This document shows positions 1 to 8,126 of a DNA stretch of 49,458 bases, piece after piece. The stretch spans positions 1 through 49,458 of the forward strand of contig CALRHR010000005.1 in NCBI GenBank assembly GCA_943359485.1. Reading direction: 5' to 3'. The notes under the pieces were generated by a model, which had not been told where the DNA came from, searched no databases, and saw only the letters and a program-made list of their open reading frames with translations. Position 1 is the stretch's first letter. Every line of letters starts with the position of its first letter. The stretch is from Candidatus Nomurabacteria bacterium. Its GTDB lineage: Bacteria; Patescibacteriota; Minisyncoccia; Phycocordibacterales; UBA9973. Position numbers and translations under genes: made by a program.

Positions 1-387
1 TTCAATCAAATAAACATAATCAAAGTGATCTCTATCTTCTCTGATTTTAAATTTAGTCGAGTCTAGACCTTTCAGTGAATCTTCCGGAACAAGTTTCAGT
101 TCCAATTCAGCCCCCTCCTGCTTGGAAAGTTTTAGTAATTTCTCTGCTGTTTCATTTACTTTATTATTTCCTAAAAAAGAATAAAACAATTTGCCCGTCA
201 GGTAGTCAGTAAAATGAACAACCAGATTATCATTTAAAACAGAAAGACGCATTTCATCCGTTATATTCCAAGACCATAAAGATACAAAATTAAAGTCTGA
301 ATAAGGTGGGAACCTTGATGTAAATTTTTCTACTTCTTCTCTATCTGAAAGCTCTAATCTTTTAAATTGTGGAAATTCAGGAATCAT
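1..387 (-). CDS. DUF2156-like protein, N-terminal part (runs off window)
   Basis: The reverse strand is open from an ATG at 387 to the window edge, 129 codons, so the C-terminus lies outside. The protein begins MIPEFPQFKRLELSDREEVE and continues with FPPYSDFNFVSLWSWN. That FPPYSDFNF..LW pattern is typical of DUF2156 proteins, related to the C-terminal domain of phosphatidylglycerol lysyltransferases, which have a GNAT-like fold. The family often acts as aminoacyl or acyl transferases, but the substrate cannot be deduced here. The family call rests on the N-terminal motif only. It is read towards the window edge, away from everything else here. Confidence 0.6.
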   Translation of the reverse strand, partial: MIPEFPQFKRLELSDREEVEKFTSRFPPYSDFNFVSLWSWNITDEMRLSVLNDNLVVHFTDYLTGKLFYSFLGNNKVNETAEKLLKLSKQEGAELELKLVPEDSLKGLDSTKFKIREDRDHFDYVYLIE

Positions 388-521
388 ACAATGTATTATT
401 ACATATTATTACATCGTAATTTTTTTTACAACTGTTTAGGTTGAATTTATGGTCAGTCGTCATTAGGATAAGCGGGTCAGGTATTCTTACTGCGAATAAA
501 TGCCAAATTTTAGCATGTTCT

Positions 522-1436
522 CTAGATAAACAATATAATACTTCCTAAAGTAATGATAGCGATAGCGATTATTTTTGGTAGTAGAACTTTCTTCCGCACA
601 TCTTCTTTTACAATATTTGGGGAAAATTTGGTAGCGAAGAGGGTGAGAAAGAGCACAATGGCTGGCTGAAAACTGCCGACGAGATAGACCATAGTAACGG
701 GGGCGAGCAGGATAGCGTAATTGGTGACCAGATTGCCGATAATAGTGAGAATTTCACTCATAGAATTTAAGGCAAAAATCTTTTTGCCACCACGCCTATT
801 CATCAGCATAAATTCGGCGCGATATTTTGGCACGAAAAGATAAATCAGAATACCGAAACCGCCCAGCCCGACATATTCCCAAAAAGAAGAAATCCAAAAA
901 TTTCCTCCAATGGTTACGAATTTGAAAATTACTCCAGTGATGGCAACAAGCAGGCAAGCGACGAGCATGTATAGAGCGGGTCGGAACTTTATTTTTTTCT
1001 TTTCTCCGGAAAAATCTATGGAGATTAAAAGCACGCCAAGCAAAGTAACCAGAGAACCGGCCATTTGTTGACCAGTCAGTGTTTCACCCAAGAAGATGTA
1101 TCCGAGAGCGTAGCCGAAAACAGGAATTGTTAAAAACCATGGAACTACTAAGGAAACATCTTCGATCTCTAGAGTAAAAAGATACAGAATAATCCAGGCA
1201 ATAGTAATACAGCCAGTTATAATTAGGAGAATTTTATCTAAAAAAGGAATATTTAAAATGCCTGGCGTAAATATTCCAATCATCATGGCGACAAAAATAC
1301 CTATTAAGCTCGAAAAAAGCACCAACCCACCGGAGTTTCGGGTGCCGGTGGAATATTTAGCGACGAGATATTGATCCGAAATATTCACGAGCGACCACAA
1401 GAATGGCGCGATTAAGGCGATGAAAAACCAATGCAT
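522..1436 (-). CDS. EamA/DMT-superfamily transporter
   Basis: A protein of about 304 residues with around ten hydrophobic segments arranged as two five-helix halves, the usual EamA (drug/metabolite transporter) layout. It opens with MHWFFIALIAPFLWSLVN, the typical first EamA helix, so I start at 1436 rather than at upstream in-frame Met codons, which would add a polar tail before helix 1. LGETLTGQQMAGSLVTLLGV near residue 125 resembles the conserved end of the first EamA repeat. It should be a cytoplasmic-membrane permease; substrate unknown. It is followed on its own strand by the partial DUF2156 gene, 134 nt away. Confidence 0.75.
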   Translation of the reverse strand: MHWFFIALIAPFLWSLVNISDQYLVAKYSTGTRNSGGLVLFSSLIGIFVAMMIGIFTPGILNIPFLDKILLIITGCITIAWIILYLFTLEIEDVSLVVPWFLTIPVFGYALGYIFLGETLTGQQMAGSLVTLLGVLLISIDFSGEKKKIKFRPALYMLVACLLVAITGVIFKFVTIGGNFWISSFWEYVGLGGFGILIYLFVPKYRAEFMLMNRRGGKKIFALNSMSEILTIIGNLVTNYAILLAPVTMVYLVGSFQPAIVLFLTLFATKFSPNIVKEDVRKKVLLPKIIAIAIITLGSIILFI

Positions 1437-1478
1437 GTGATAATTATACCTCATCACCAGCACTTATTGCTATGTTTT

Positions 1479-1497
1479 CGCAAGAACGGTCCTTGCG
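1479..1497. repeat. Small hairpin CGCAAG-N7-CTTGCG
   Basis: A perfect 6-bp inverted repeat with a 7-nt loop lies just upstream of the EamA gene, in the gap to the methyltransferase. There is no T-run, so it is not an intrinsic terminator in either direction. Function unknown. Confidence 0.4.
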
Positions 1498-1637
1498 AGT
1501 TAATAGGGGAAAGGTTTCTGACACCTGACACCGCTGCCTCATTTAAAAGAATGCGAGTTTCGCTTTAATCATAAACATGATACACTCGAATTATTGAAAG
1601 TAATTATTAGCTTTTAGCTAGTCTAGAGCTTAAAATT

Positions 1638-2243
1638 ATGTTTTTAAATCAGAACAAAATAGATAAAAATTATAAAAAAGGTGTTGTTTGGGGTCAAGAT
1701 AAACCAAATAAATATGTTATAAAATTGGCCAGTTTACTTAATAAAGGTTCCAAAATTTTAGATTTGGGTTGTGGGGAGGGAAGAAATACAATATTCTTGG
1801 CCCAAGAAGGGTTTGACTTAACTGCCATTGATATTTCAAAAGTCGCGGTAGATCAAATGAATCATAAGTTAAAACAGTTGGGTTTCAATGTTGAAGGGAG
1901 TGTTTGTAGCATTCAGGATTATGATTTTAATAGTAAATATGATGCCATAATATCAACAACTGTAATTCATTTGTTATCAAAAGAAGATCAAATTAAGTGC
2001 ATAGAAAATATGCAGATTAATACCAAACACAATGGCTTTAATCTTATTACAGTTTTTACAAAAAAAGATCATGGGTTTTTAGAATATCCCGAATTGTCTT
2101 TTTTGAATTTAGATGAATTTGTACCATTTTACTGTAATGGCAATTGGACTATTTTGATTAATGAGGAATATATTAAACACGAAACTCATGGTGTTCCACA
2201 CGATCATAACATAGCCATAATATTGGCCCAAAAAAATAATTAG
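1638..2243 (+). CDS. SAM-dependent methyltransferase, TehB-like
   Basis: A 201-residue class I methyltransferase. Motif I is clear around residues 40-47 (ILDLGCGEGRN), followed by the acidic post-motif II TAIDISKVAVDQM. The GCGEGRN..FLA..G pattern resembles the TehB/tellurite-resistance methyltransferase group, and the length fits TehB without its cupin extension. It should transfer a methyl group from SAM to a small molecule or metalloid; the acceptor is unknown. The gene is more AT-rich than the housekeeping genes and stands alone between reverse-strand genes. Short AAAGGT..ACCT repeats lie on both sides (near 1510 and 2258), so it may be an acquired cassette; that is weak inference. Confidence 0.75.
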   Translation: MFLNQNKIDKNYKKGVVWGQDKPNKYVIKLASLLNKGSKILDLGCGEGRNTIFLAQEGFDLTAIDISKVAVDQMNHKLKQLGFNVEGSVCSIQDYDFNSKYDAIISTTVIHLLSKEDQIKCIENMQINTKHNGFNLITVFTKKDHGFLEYPELSFLNLDEFVPFYCNGNWTILINEEYIKHETHGVPHDHNIAIILAQKNN

Positions 2244-2251
2244 AAAGAAGG

Positions 2252-2279
2252 ATGGAGAAAGGTATCAGGAACCTTTTCC
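2252..2279. repeat. Imperfect hairpin after the methyltransferase
   Basis: GGAGAAAGGT and AACCTTTTCC form an imperfect stem around ATCAGG. It lies between the convergent ends of the methyltransferase and the reverse-strand membrane protein gene and may serve as a weak bidirectional terminator. No strong T-run follows. Confidence 0.35.
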
Positions 2280-2296
2280 TCTTCTGCAGTAAATTC

Positions 2297-2716
2297 CTAG
2301 TTTTTTTTAAGAGATTTATAGAAAATTAAAATGAGGGAAATTATGGAATAAATCATTACCATGAAAATTGACACATGCGCTTTCTGTATATTTAAAAATT
2401 CATCCCCGATATACCAAGGAAAAATAGTTGCAATAAATAAATAGATGCATAAATAAATAAAAGTAAATTTTCTCCACTTCCAGAATAGCTCCTCCTTTGT
2501 TTTTAGGGTTATAATAGAAAAAAATAATAATGCCGGTGAAATTATAAGTATAATTTTAAAAAATTTTAATATTTCTCCACAGGATTCCAAATATAAATTT
2601 GGTTTGCATATATAATTATAAGGTATATTAAAGTAAAATATAGAAAACAAAATAGTAGCAATGAAACTGGAAAGTAGAATTTTATTCTTTGTAAACCAAT
2701 TTACTATACTTTTCAT
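2297..2716 (-). CDS. Small four-helix membrane protein, unknown function
   Basis: 139 residues with four hydrophobic stretches, near residues 13-32, 49-69, 84-101 and 113-133, and a lysine-rich end (KSLKKN), so a small polytopic membrane protein. I do not recognise a family. Two cysteines (CKPNLYLESC) lie in the first loop after helix 1 and could form a disulfide outside the membrane. It lies 27 nt after the end of the large lipase-like gene on the same strand, with its start oriented away from that gene's stop, so the two may be cotranscribed. Confidence 0.55.
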   Translation of the reverse strand: MKSIVNWFTKNKILLSSFIATILFSIFYFNIPYNYICKPNLYLESCGEILKFFKIILIISPALLFFSIITLKTKEELFWKWRKFTFIYLCIYLFIATIFPWYIGDEFLNIQKAHVSIFMVMIYSIISLILIFYKSLKKN

Positions 2717-2743
2717 AAATTTAAATATTAATTAATAAAAGTT

Positions 2744-5700
2744 TCATATTTTCACAAATCTTCTAACTAAAAACACCAGAATTAATATAGTTAATATAAT
2801 AACATACAAAATCCAATTATCACCAAAGGATGAATTTATTACTGTAGCCGACAATTGTGCATCTTCTACTTTTACAACTTCTTCAGGAATCTCAACTTCA
2901 TCGACTTTTTCTTGTTTTTCTGTTGTATTTAAATTTACACTTTCATTTTTAGTTTCCTGTATTTCTTCTGTTTGTGGAATAATTTGGATATTGTTTTCGA
3001 TTTCGTTATTTGGTTGTTCTACAGACAATACAGGCAAAGGTAAATTTCCTCCACCCGAAGAACTAGATGCACTACCGTTTGGAGTGGTGGAGATTTCAAC
3101 ACTTGGAGTTATTGGTTCGACATTCACCATGGGATATGTTTGATCTACATTGCCGTCTCCATTGCTGTCTAACCCAAGTTTTGAATTAGAAACTTCAAAA
3201 GAAGATGTGATATCAATAGTAGCCAAGGTTGAGGTAGAGCTAGGAATACCTTCAAATAAAGTTGAGTCGGTAATTGTATTGCCTATTTGTTTTTCTACAT
3301 CCAAAGAGAAAAACCCTTCAGCATAACCTTGGAGCTTGAGAGTGTAAGTATTGCCGTAAGGCGCGGAAAGAAATTGCACTTCGCCTATTTGCTTGTAAGT
3401 TACATCTGGGATTTCTTCTTTGATTCCCTTGGTTGTGGGATCCATGCCTGTATATTTACCTTCACCATCTACAATGCCGAGAGTGAGAGGTGAATGGAGA
3501 GTGAAGTGAAGACGAGTATCATCAGAAATTAATGTTGAGGTATTGTCTACTATTATATTTTCTGGGTCAATAGGTGAGGTGTTTTTAATTTTAGATTTAA
3601 TAAAGATTAGAAGATTAGATATCTCTAAAATATCTCTATGTTTTGTACTAAAAAATCTTTGGTTGTTGTAACTTTTCAAATCCACCCACCATCTTTCCAC
3701 ATTTGGGTTTGTGGTAGACATCCACAAAGCGCTCGGTACCACGACTGTGCCGTCGCCATCAACCACAAAATGGGGTTTGTAAGAAACCTCTACAGTGTCC
3801 AATGTGCCTCCAGCATAGGATTTGTAGCCCAATCCGGATATCGTTTCTTCTCCCCAGCCGGCTACTTGGATTACTTTAGTATTAGAAGATGGTTGCCAAG
3901 AGTCCAGAATTTCGTGCACATTTTCCGCTTGTGAATATAAAGTAGAATTTCCAATATTTGGATGGATAGTATCATTGAAAGCTGGTTTAGTTCTGCCGTC
4001 TCCACCTAGAATATAATCCTTGAGTTCTTTTTGGTCTGAGATAACAGGTCCGTATTGAGATTTTTGCGGGTTAAAAATTGATGTCTCTTCAAAAGAAATT
4101 AATTTTTCCGGGGCGAAAGGAATTTGAGACATAGTAAAATAGCTATTTGATGGCAAGAGGTTGTAAATAGCGGGCATATTTTCTGCGAGATTTCGTGATC
4201 TTGGTTTTCCCATAATAAAACCAAAACCAAGCTCGGTTCCGTGCAATAAATTCAGAACTGCATCCGGTGTCCCTATCTGTGGAACTGCAATCAAAATAAC
4301 TTTGTCTATTTTGTCGTAAAGTGAATTATTTGTATCTTTTAATTTCTGGATGAGGGCTTTAGCTACCAGTCCGCCATTGGAATGAGCGATGATTGTCACT
4401 TTGCCTGATTTGGAATTGCTTTGCAGAGATTCTAATTTTTTGAGAATAAAGGATTCAGAAAAATCTTGCGCTCTAGTATATGACAAATCATTTTCTGATG
4501 AGACGGCGCCATTGGTGATGATATCATCCAAGGAAAGTCGCCAATCATATGGCACAAAAGCATAGTCGGTAATTATTTTTTCATCTTCTTTCCACTTTTT
4601 TAAGTCTTTTATGAAAGATTGATAAATATTCACGCTGTATACATCGTCGACGACCCCTCCTTCGTCCAATTCTCCATTGTTTTGGGTATCATTTTTGGTA
4701 TGAATGGTATTGTGAATACTTTTACCTTGGCTATCTAATAAAAGATCAGCATGAGAAGAATCATCACGGGATACCCACAACTCGTTATCCAGAGAACCAT
4801 CTTGCTCATATAATCTTGACCCCATTAGTCCCGGCAGAAAAAGCACATTTGAGAAACAATCAACAGTGCAAGTATCTGGTGGAGGTGGAGATGATTTGGA
4901 GACACCATATATTTTAAAGTATAGGTCGGAGATAGTTTTGCAGGGGTATCTAGTTGATGGTGAAACGTGTTGGTAGCAACTACCTTCCACGGTATCCTGG
5001 GTACTGCCATAAAAAACCGGAAGAACATTGAAGATATTATTACCTTGTGTTTTGAAAAAATAATACTTTAATGGATTGAAAATAATTGAATTGGGATAAA
5101 AACTTTGAGTACTTATATCTAACTGACTGGTGTTAGTAGATAGGTTTGAATACAAAAGCGTGCAGGGCGAATTGCTTTCAAGAAAATTACCATAAGTATC
5201 ATTGTCACATTCATATAAATGAATCCATGGCCGTGATCCATAATAAATTGCGCTTGCGTTGCTAGATCGAATATCAATTTTAGTCAGAGTGCCAGTTAAA
5301 TTAGTTCCCAAGGTTTGGGTTAAATAATTAAAAGAACTGCTAATTTGTTCAGAGGTGTCATCATTCAAGCTCGAGTAAGTATTATTTTCACAAATTCCGC
5401 CAGCATCAACACTGGTTTCATTTTGATTTTGGATGTCGTCGACACAAGAGGGTGGAGCAGTATAATCACTCCACACACCCCCAGAACGAGTGAACTTTGC
5501 GTAATATTCTGCGTTGGAGTTGGGGCCAACACCAGTAAATGAAAAAATCCCGGTTGTATCCCAATAAAAATAATAATTACCATCCGATGTTTGAGCTTGT
5601 AAAAAAGAAGTGCAAGCATAGCCAGTATCAAGATTGGTCCACCAACCAACACCAGTGCGGTTATCAGAACCGTTACCACCACAGCCAACATGGGTATAAT

Positions 5701-5872
5701 TGCCACTAGAAATAGGGGGGAGGGCATTATCTCCTAACCCAATGACACCATCGCTCGTAATGGGGATATTTAATCTAGTGCTTGCTAGTGCAAAATTTAC
5801 AAAGAAAAAAGAAAGAAAAAAAACGACAAGAAAACTAAAAACTGATTTTCTGAGCATTTTTTTTACTTTCAT
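2744..5872 (-). CDS. Large secreted, membrane-anchored alpha/beta-hydrolase (LCAT/PGAP1-type lipase-like)
   Basis: 1042 residues. An N-terminal signal peptide (hydrophobic residues 10-30, ending near ALAS) and a C-terminal transmembrane helix followed by RRFVKI (about 1018-1042) predict an exported protein held at the membrane. Residues 35-330 are Ser/Thr/Gly-rich with paired cysteines. The catalytic domain starts near residue 342 with FLPGLMGSRLY, as in LCAT/PGAP1-like lipases. The nucleophile elbow is HSNGG near residue 494, and VDGDGTVV and TKHRD (near 742) could supply the acid and His. A short SNGDGNVD segment near 920 resembles a calcium-binding loop. A Pro/Glu-rich stalk precedes the anchor. 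Likely an ester or lipid hydrolase at the cell surface, perhaps acting on host lipids; substrate unproven. Confidence 0.72.
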   Translation of the reverse strand: MKVKKMLRKSVFSFLVVFFLSFFFVNFALASTRLNIPITSDGVIGLGDNALPPISSGNYTHVGCGGNGSDNRTGVGWWTNLDTGYACTSFLQAQTSDGNYYFYWDTTGIFSFTGVGPNSNAEYYAKFTRSGGVWSDYTAPPSCVDDIQNQNETSVDAGGICENNTYSSLNDDTSEQISSSFNYLTQTLGTNLTGTLTKIDIRSSNASAIYYGSRPWIHLYECDNDTYGNFLESNSPCTLLYSNLSTNTSQLDISTQSFYPNSIIFNPLKYYFFKTQGNNIFNVLPVFYGSTQDTVEGSCYQHVSPSTRYPCKTISDLYFKIYGVSKSSPPPPDTCTVDCFSNVLFLPGLMGSRLYEQDGSLDNELWVSRDDSSHADLLLDSQGKSIHNTIHTKNDTQNNGELDEGGVVDDVYSVNIYQSFIKDLKKWKEDEKIITDYAFVPYDWRLSLDDIITNGAVSSENDLSYTRAQDFSESFILKKLESLQSNSKSGKVTIIAHSNGGLVAKALIQKLKDTNNSLYDKIDKVILIAVPQIGTPDAVLNLLHGTELGFGFIMGKPRSRNLAENMPAIYNLLPSNSYFTMSQIPFAPEKLISFEETSIFNPQKSQYGPVISDQKELKDYILGGDGRTKPAFNDTIHPNIGNSTLYSQAENVHEILDSWQPSSNTKVIQVAGWGEETISGLGYKSYAGGTLDTVEVSYKPHFVVDGDGTVVVPSALWMSTTNPNVERWWVDLKSYNNQRFFSTKHRDILEISNLLIFIKSKIKNTSPIDPENIIVDNTSTLISDDTRLHFTLHSPLTLGIVDGEGKYTGMDPTTKGIKEEIPDVTYKQIGEVQFLSAPYGNTYTLKLQGYAEGFFSLDVEKQIGNTITDSTLFEGIPSSTSTLATIDITSSFEVSNSKLGLDSNGDGNVDQTYPMVNVEPITPSVEISTTPNGSASSSSGGGNLPLPVLSVEQPNNEIENNIQIIPQTEEIQETKNESVNLNTTEKQEKVDEVEIPEEVVKVEDAQLSATVINSSFGDNWILYVIILTILILVFLVRRFVKI

Positions 5873-5990
5873 ATTTCAATATAAAAAAGAATAATGCTTA
5901 TATTTTATCAATATTTAAAATTTACAACAAAAAATACTGGGGACAACCCCCCACTTTTTATTTCATCGAAACGAAAGGTGTGGGGGCAAC

Positions 5991-6019
5991 TTCACATATT
6001 TAATTTAAAATGCTAATAT
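5991..6019 (+). promoter_or_regulatory. Promoter for the dksA-like gene
   Basis: TTCACA (5991-5996), a 17-nt spacer ending in TGC, and TAATAT (6014-6019). The TGC makes it an extended -10. The -10 ends 9 nt before the ATG at 6029, so the transcript would have almost no leader. Confidence 0.6.
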
Positions 6020-6028
6020 TGAAGTATT

Positions 6029-6397
6029 ATGTTAGACAAGAAAAAAATTAAAGAAAAATTGGAAAAAGAGCGGGATGTTCTCTTGGAAGAGTTGCGCGAT
6101 ATGGGTAAATTGAATCCGGAAACGGATGAATGGGAAGCGACACCGGAAGAGCAAAATTCCCCGCAGTCAGACCATAATGATATGGCTGATCGGTTTGAGG
6201 ATTTTGAGGCCCGCAGTTCTATGATGAAAACTCTTGAGCCGAGACTTAATAATATTTTGACAGCACTTAAAAGGTTGAATAGGGATTCTTTTGGAAAGTG
6301 TGAAGTATGTAAAAATGACATAGAAATGACTCGCTTGGAAGCCAATCCTGCCGCAACAACTTGCAAGAAACATCTAGAATTAGGTGCTAGGGACTAG
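6029..6397 (+). CDS. DksA/TraR-family zinc-finger protein
   Basis: 122 residues: an N-terminal helical hairpin rich in Lys/Glu (1-80) followed by a compact zinc finger with C91-x2-C94 and C112-x2-H115. The last ligand is His instead of the usual Cys. DksA-family proteins insert their coiled coil into the RNA polymerase secondary channel and modulate initiation, often with ppGpp; whether this one binds polymerase is inferred from family membership. The coiled-coil tip carries HNDMADRFEDFEARS. The last residues (LELGARD) are encoded by the left arm of the heptad hairpin that continues into the spacer before comM. It is the first gene before yifB/comM on the same strand. Confidence 0.8.
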   Translation: MLDKKKIKEKLEKERDVLLEELRDMGKLNPETDEWEATPEEQNSPQSDHNDMADRFEDFEARSSMMKTLEPRLNNILTALKRLNRDSFGKCEVCKNDIEMTRLEANPAATTCKKHLELGARD

Positions 6398-6453
6398 CTT
6401 CTAGGTTCAAGAAAAATTACAATTTTAATGCTACTAGCACCTAGCCACTAGCC
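6380..6453 (+). repeat. Heptad hairpin, CTAG type, before comM
   Basis: The left arm (6380-6408, TTAGGTGCTAGGGACTAGC and on) contains the dksA stop codon; the right arm (about 6430-6453) reads GCTACTAGCACCTAGCC. CTAG or TAGG recurs at about 7-nt steps. Same family as the hairpins before the ribosomal genes. Confidence 0.7.
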
Positions 6454-6478
6454 AGATAGAGCAAAGGTCTCTATCTGG
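6452..6478 (+). repeat. Perfect 10-bp hairpin upstream of comM
   Basis: CCAGATAGAG, a 7-nt loop, then CTCTATCTGG. It directly follows the heptad hairpin and ends 13 nt before the comM ATG, leaving a GGAAG as the only weak SD-like sequence. No T-run, so probably a leader structure rather than a terminator. Confidence 0.55.
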
Positions 6479-6491
6479 AAGAACCATAATT

Positions 6492-8078
6492 ATGTCTTTC
6501 GCCAAAGTATATTCTGCGCAGGTGAACTTACTCCAGGGCGCTATTGTGACCATCGAGGTGGATATTTCGAAGGGGGCACTTTACGCTTTTAGCTTGGTTG
6601 GCTTGCCGGATAAGGCGGTGGATGAATCCAAAGACCGAGTGAGTGGAGCCATAAAAAATTCTGGTTACAAATCCCCTAAAGCACAAAATCAGAAGATAGT
6701 TGTGTCGCTTTCGCCAGCCGATCTAAAGAAGGAAGGACCATTTTTTGATTTAGCCATAGCTATTGCCTACCTAAAAGCGACAGGAGAAATTAAATTTAAT
6801 TCAGAAAAGAAGATTTTTCTCGGTGAGCTCGGTCTCGACGGGACTTTGCGTAGTGTTCGGGGTGCGTTGCCACTAGCGGAAGAAGCAAAGCGTCGGGGTT
6901 ATGAAGAAATTTATTTGCCGAAAGAAAACGCGATAGAAGCGGCCCTGGTCACAGGTGTAAAGGTTTTTGGAGCGGATAGTTTGGCAGAAATCATCGAACA
7001 TATTAATGAAATTAAAAGATCTCTTCAATCCGATAAAAATCGGACATCTTCCTCTTTACAGGGGGCGAAGGGTAAAATTCAAATCCAACCAAAGACAAAG
7101 ATAAATTACAAAAGAATGGTGGAGGGTGGGGATTTCTCCGATATCCGTGGACAGGAAGGCGCTAAGCGTGGGCTTGAAATTGCCGCGGCCGGCGGACACA
7201 ATATCGCTATGTATGGCCCGCCGGGAACCGGCAAGACAATGCTGGCGCGAGTTTTTTCCGGACTTCTTCCGGACTTAGAAACTGATCAAGTTTTGGAAAT
7301 TACTGGGATTCATTCAGTGGCTGGGACAACAAGGGGCGAGTTGGTTTGCTTTCCGCCATTTCGTGCTCCACACCATACCTCTTCTTATGTGTCGCTAATT
7401 GGCGGAGGAACTTATCCGAAACCCGGGGAGGTTACCCTCGCGCACCGCGGAGTTTTATTTTTAGATGAATTTCCGGAATTTGAAAAGAGGGTGATAGAGT
7501 CTTTGCGTCAGCCCCTCGAAGACAATATTGTGTCAATCTCTCGCGCCAAAGGAACGGCCGTTTTTCCATCAAATTTTATTCTCGTGGCGGCGATGAATCC
7601 TTGTCCGTGTGGAAACTCGGGAACTAAAAATAAAGTTTGTATTTGCAAACCTTCCGATCTCGATCGATACAAAAGAAAACTTTCTGGGCCGATCATGGAC
7701 CGTATTGATTTATGGGTTTCCGTCGGGAATGTGGATTACAAAAAACTTGGTGGCGAAGGTATGGGGGAGAAGAGTGAGAAGATAAAAGAAAGAGTTTCCC
7801 GCGCGCGAGAGGTTCAAAAAAATAGATTTAAAAAATTAGGACGAGACATCAGCACCAACAGTGAAATGAATGTCAAAGATTTAAGTAATATCGTGAAATT
7901 AAAAAAAGAAGTCAGGGATTTGCTCGATGGCTCGGCCGAGCGCCTCGGCCTTTCCGCTCGCGCTTACCACCGGGTCATCAAAATCGCGCGGACTATAGCA
8001 GACCTTGAAAACTCTCCCGAAGTCGAAACAAATCATATCCTAGAGGCGATACAGTATAGGCCAAAGGTGAGTGATTGA
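6492..8078 (+). CDS. comM: YifB/ComM-family magnesium-chelatase-like AAA+ ATPase
   Basis: 528 residues, normal for the family. The N-terminal ChlI-type domain (1-170, MSFAKVYSAQVNLLQGAIV) precedes the AAA+ module with Walker A GPPGTGKTMLA near residue 243 and Walker B VLFLDEFPEF near 328; a cysteine cluster (NPCPCGNSG, KVCICK) follows, and the C-terminal Mg-chelatase helical domain ends the protein. ComM is a hexameric helicase that promotes branch migration during natural transformation in Vibrio and Acinetobacter; a role in DNA uptake here is inferred. It follows the DksA-like gene, separated by two hairpins. Confidence 0.9.
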   Translation: MSFAKVYSAQVNLLQGAIVTIEVDISKGALYAFSLVGLPDKAVDESKDRVSGAIKNSGYKSPKAQNQKIVVSLSPADLKKEGPFFDLAIAIAYLKATGEIKFNSEKKIFLGELGLDGTLRSVRGALPLAEEAKRRGYEEIYLPKENAIEAALVTGVKVFGADSLAEIIEHINEIKRSLQSDKNRTSSSLQGAKGKIQIQPKTKINYKRMVEGGDFSDIRGQEGAKRGLEIAAAGGHNIAMYGPPGTGKTMLARVFSGLLPDLETDQVLEITGIHSVAGTTRGELVCFPPFRAPHHTSSYVSLIGGGTYPKPGEVTLAHRGVLFLDEFPEFEKRVIESLRQPLEDNIVSISRAKGTAVFPSNFILVAAMNPCPCGNSGTKNKVCICKPSDLDRYKRKLSGPIMDRIDLWVSVGNVDYKKLGGEGMGEKSEKIKERVSRAREVQKNRFKKLGRDISTNSEMNVKDLSNIVKLKKEVRDLLDGSAERLGLSARAYHRVIKIARTIADLENSPEVETNHILEAIQYRPKVSD

Positions 8079-8126
8079 GGTGTAGAAAAATATTTGTTAC
8101 GATTAATAATCGAGATATTTACTAAT

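Noticed and set aside
3638-3934. Long open frames opposite the large lipase-like gene, and similar ones opposite rny, the Clp ATPase, fusA and the coiled-coil gene
   Set aside because: Translations are low-complexity or Ser/Phe-rich mirror sequences of the true genes, without promoters or family motifs.
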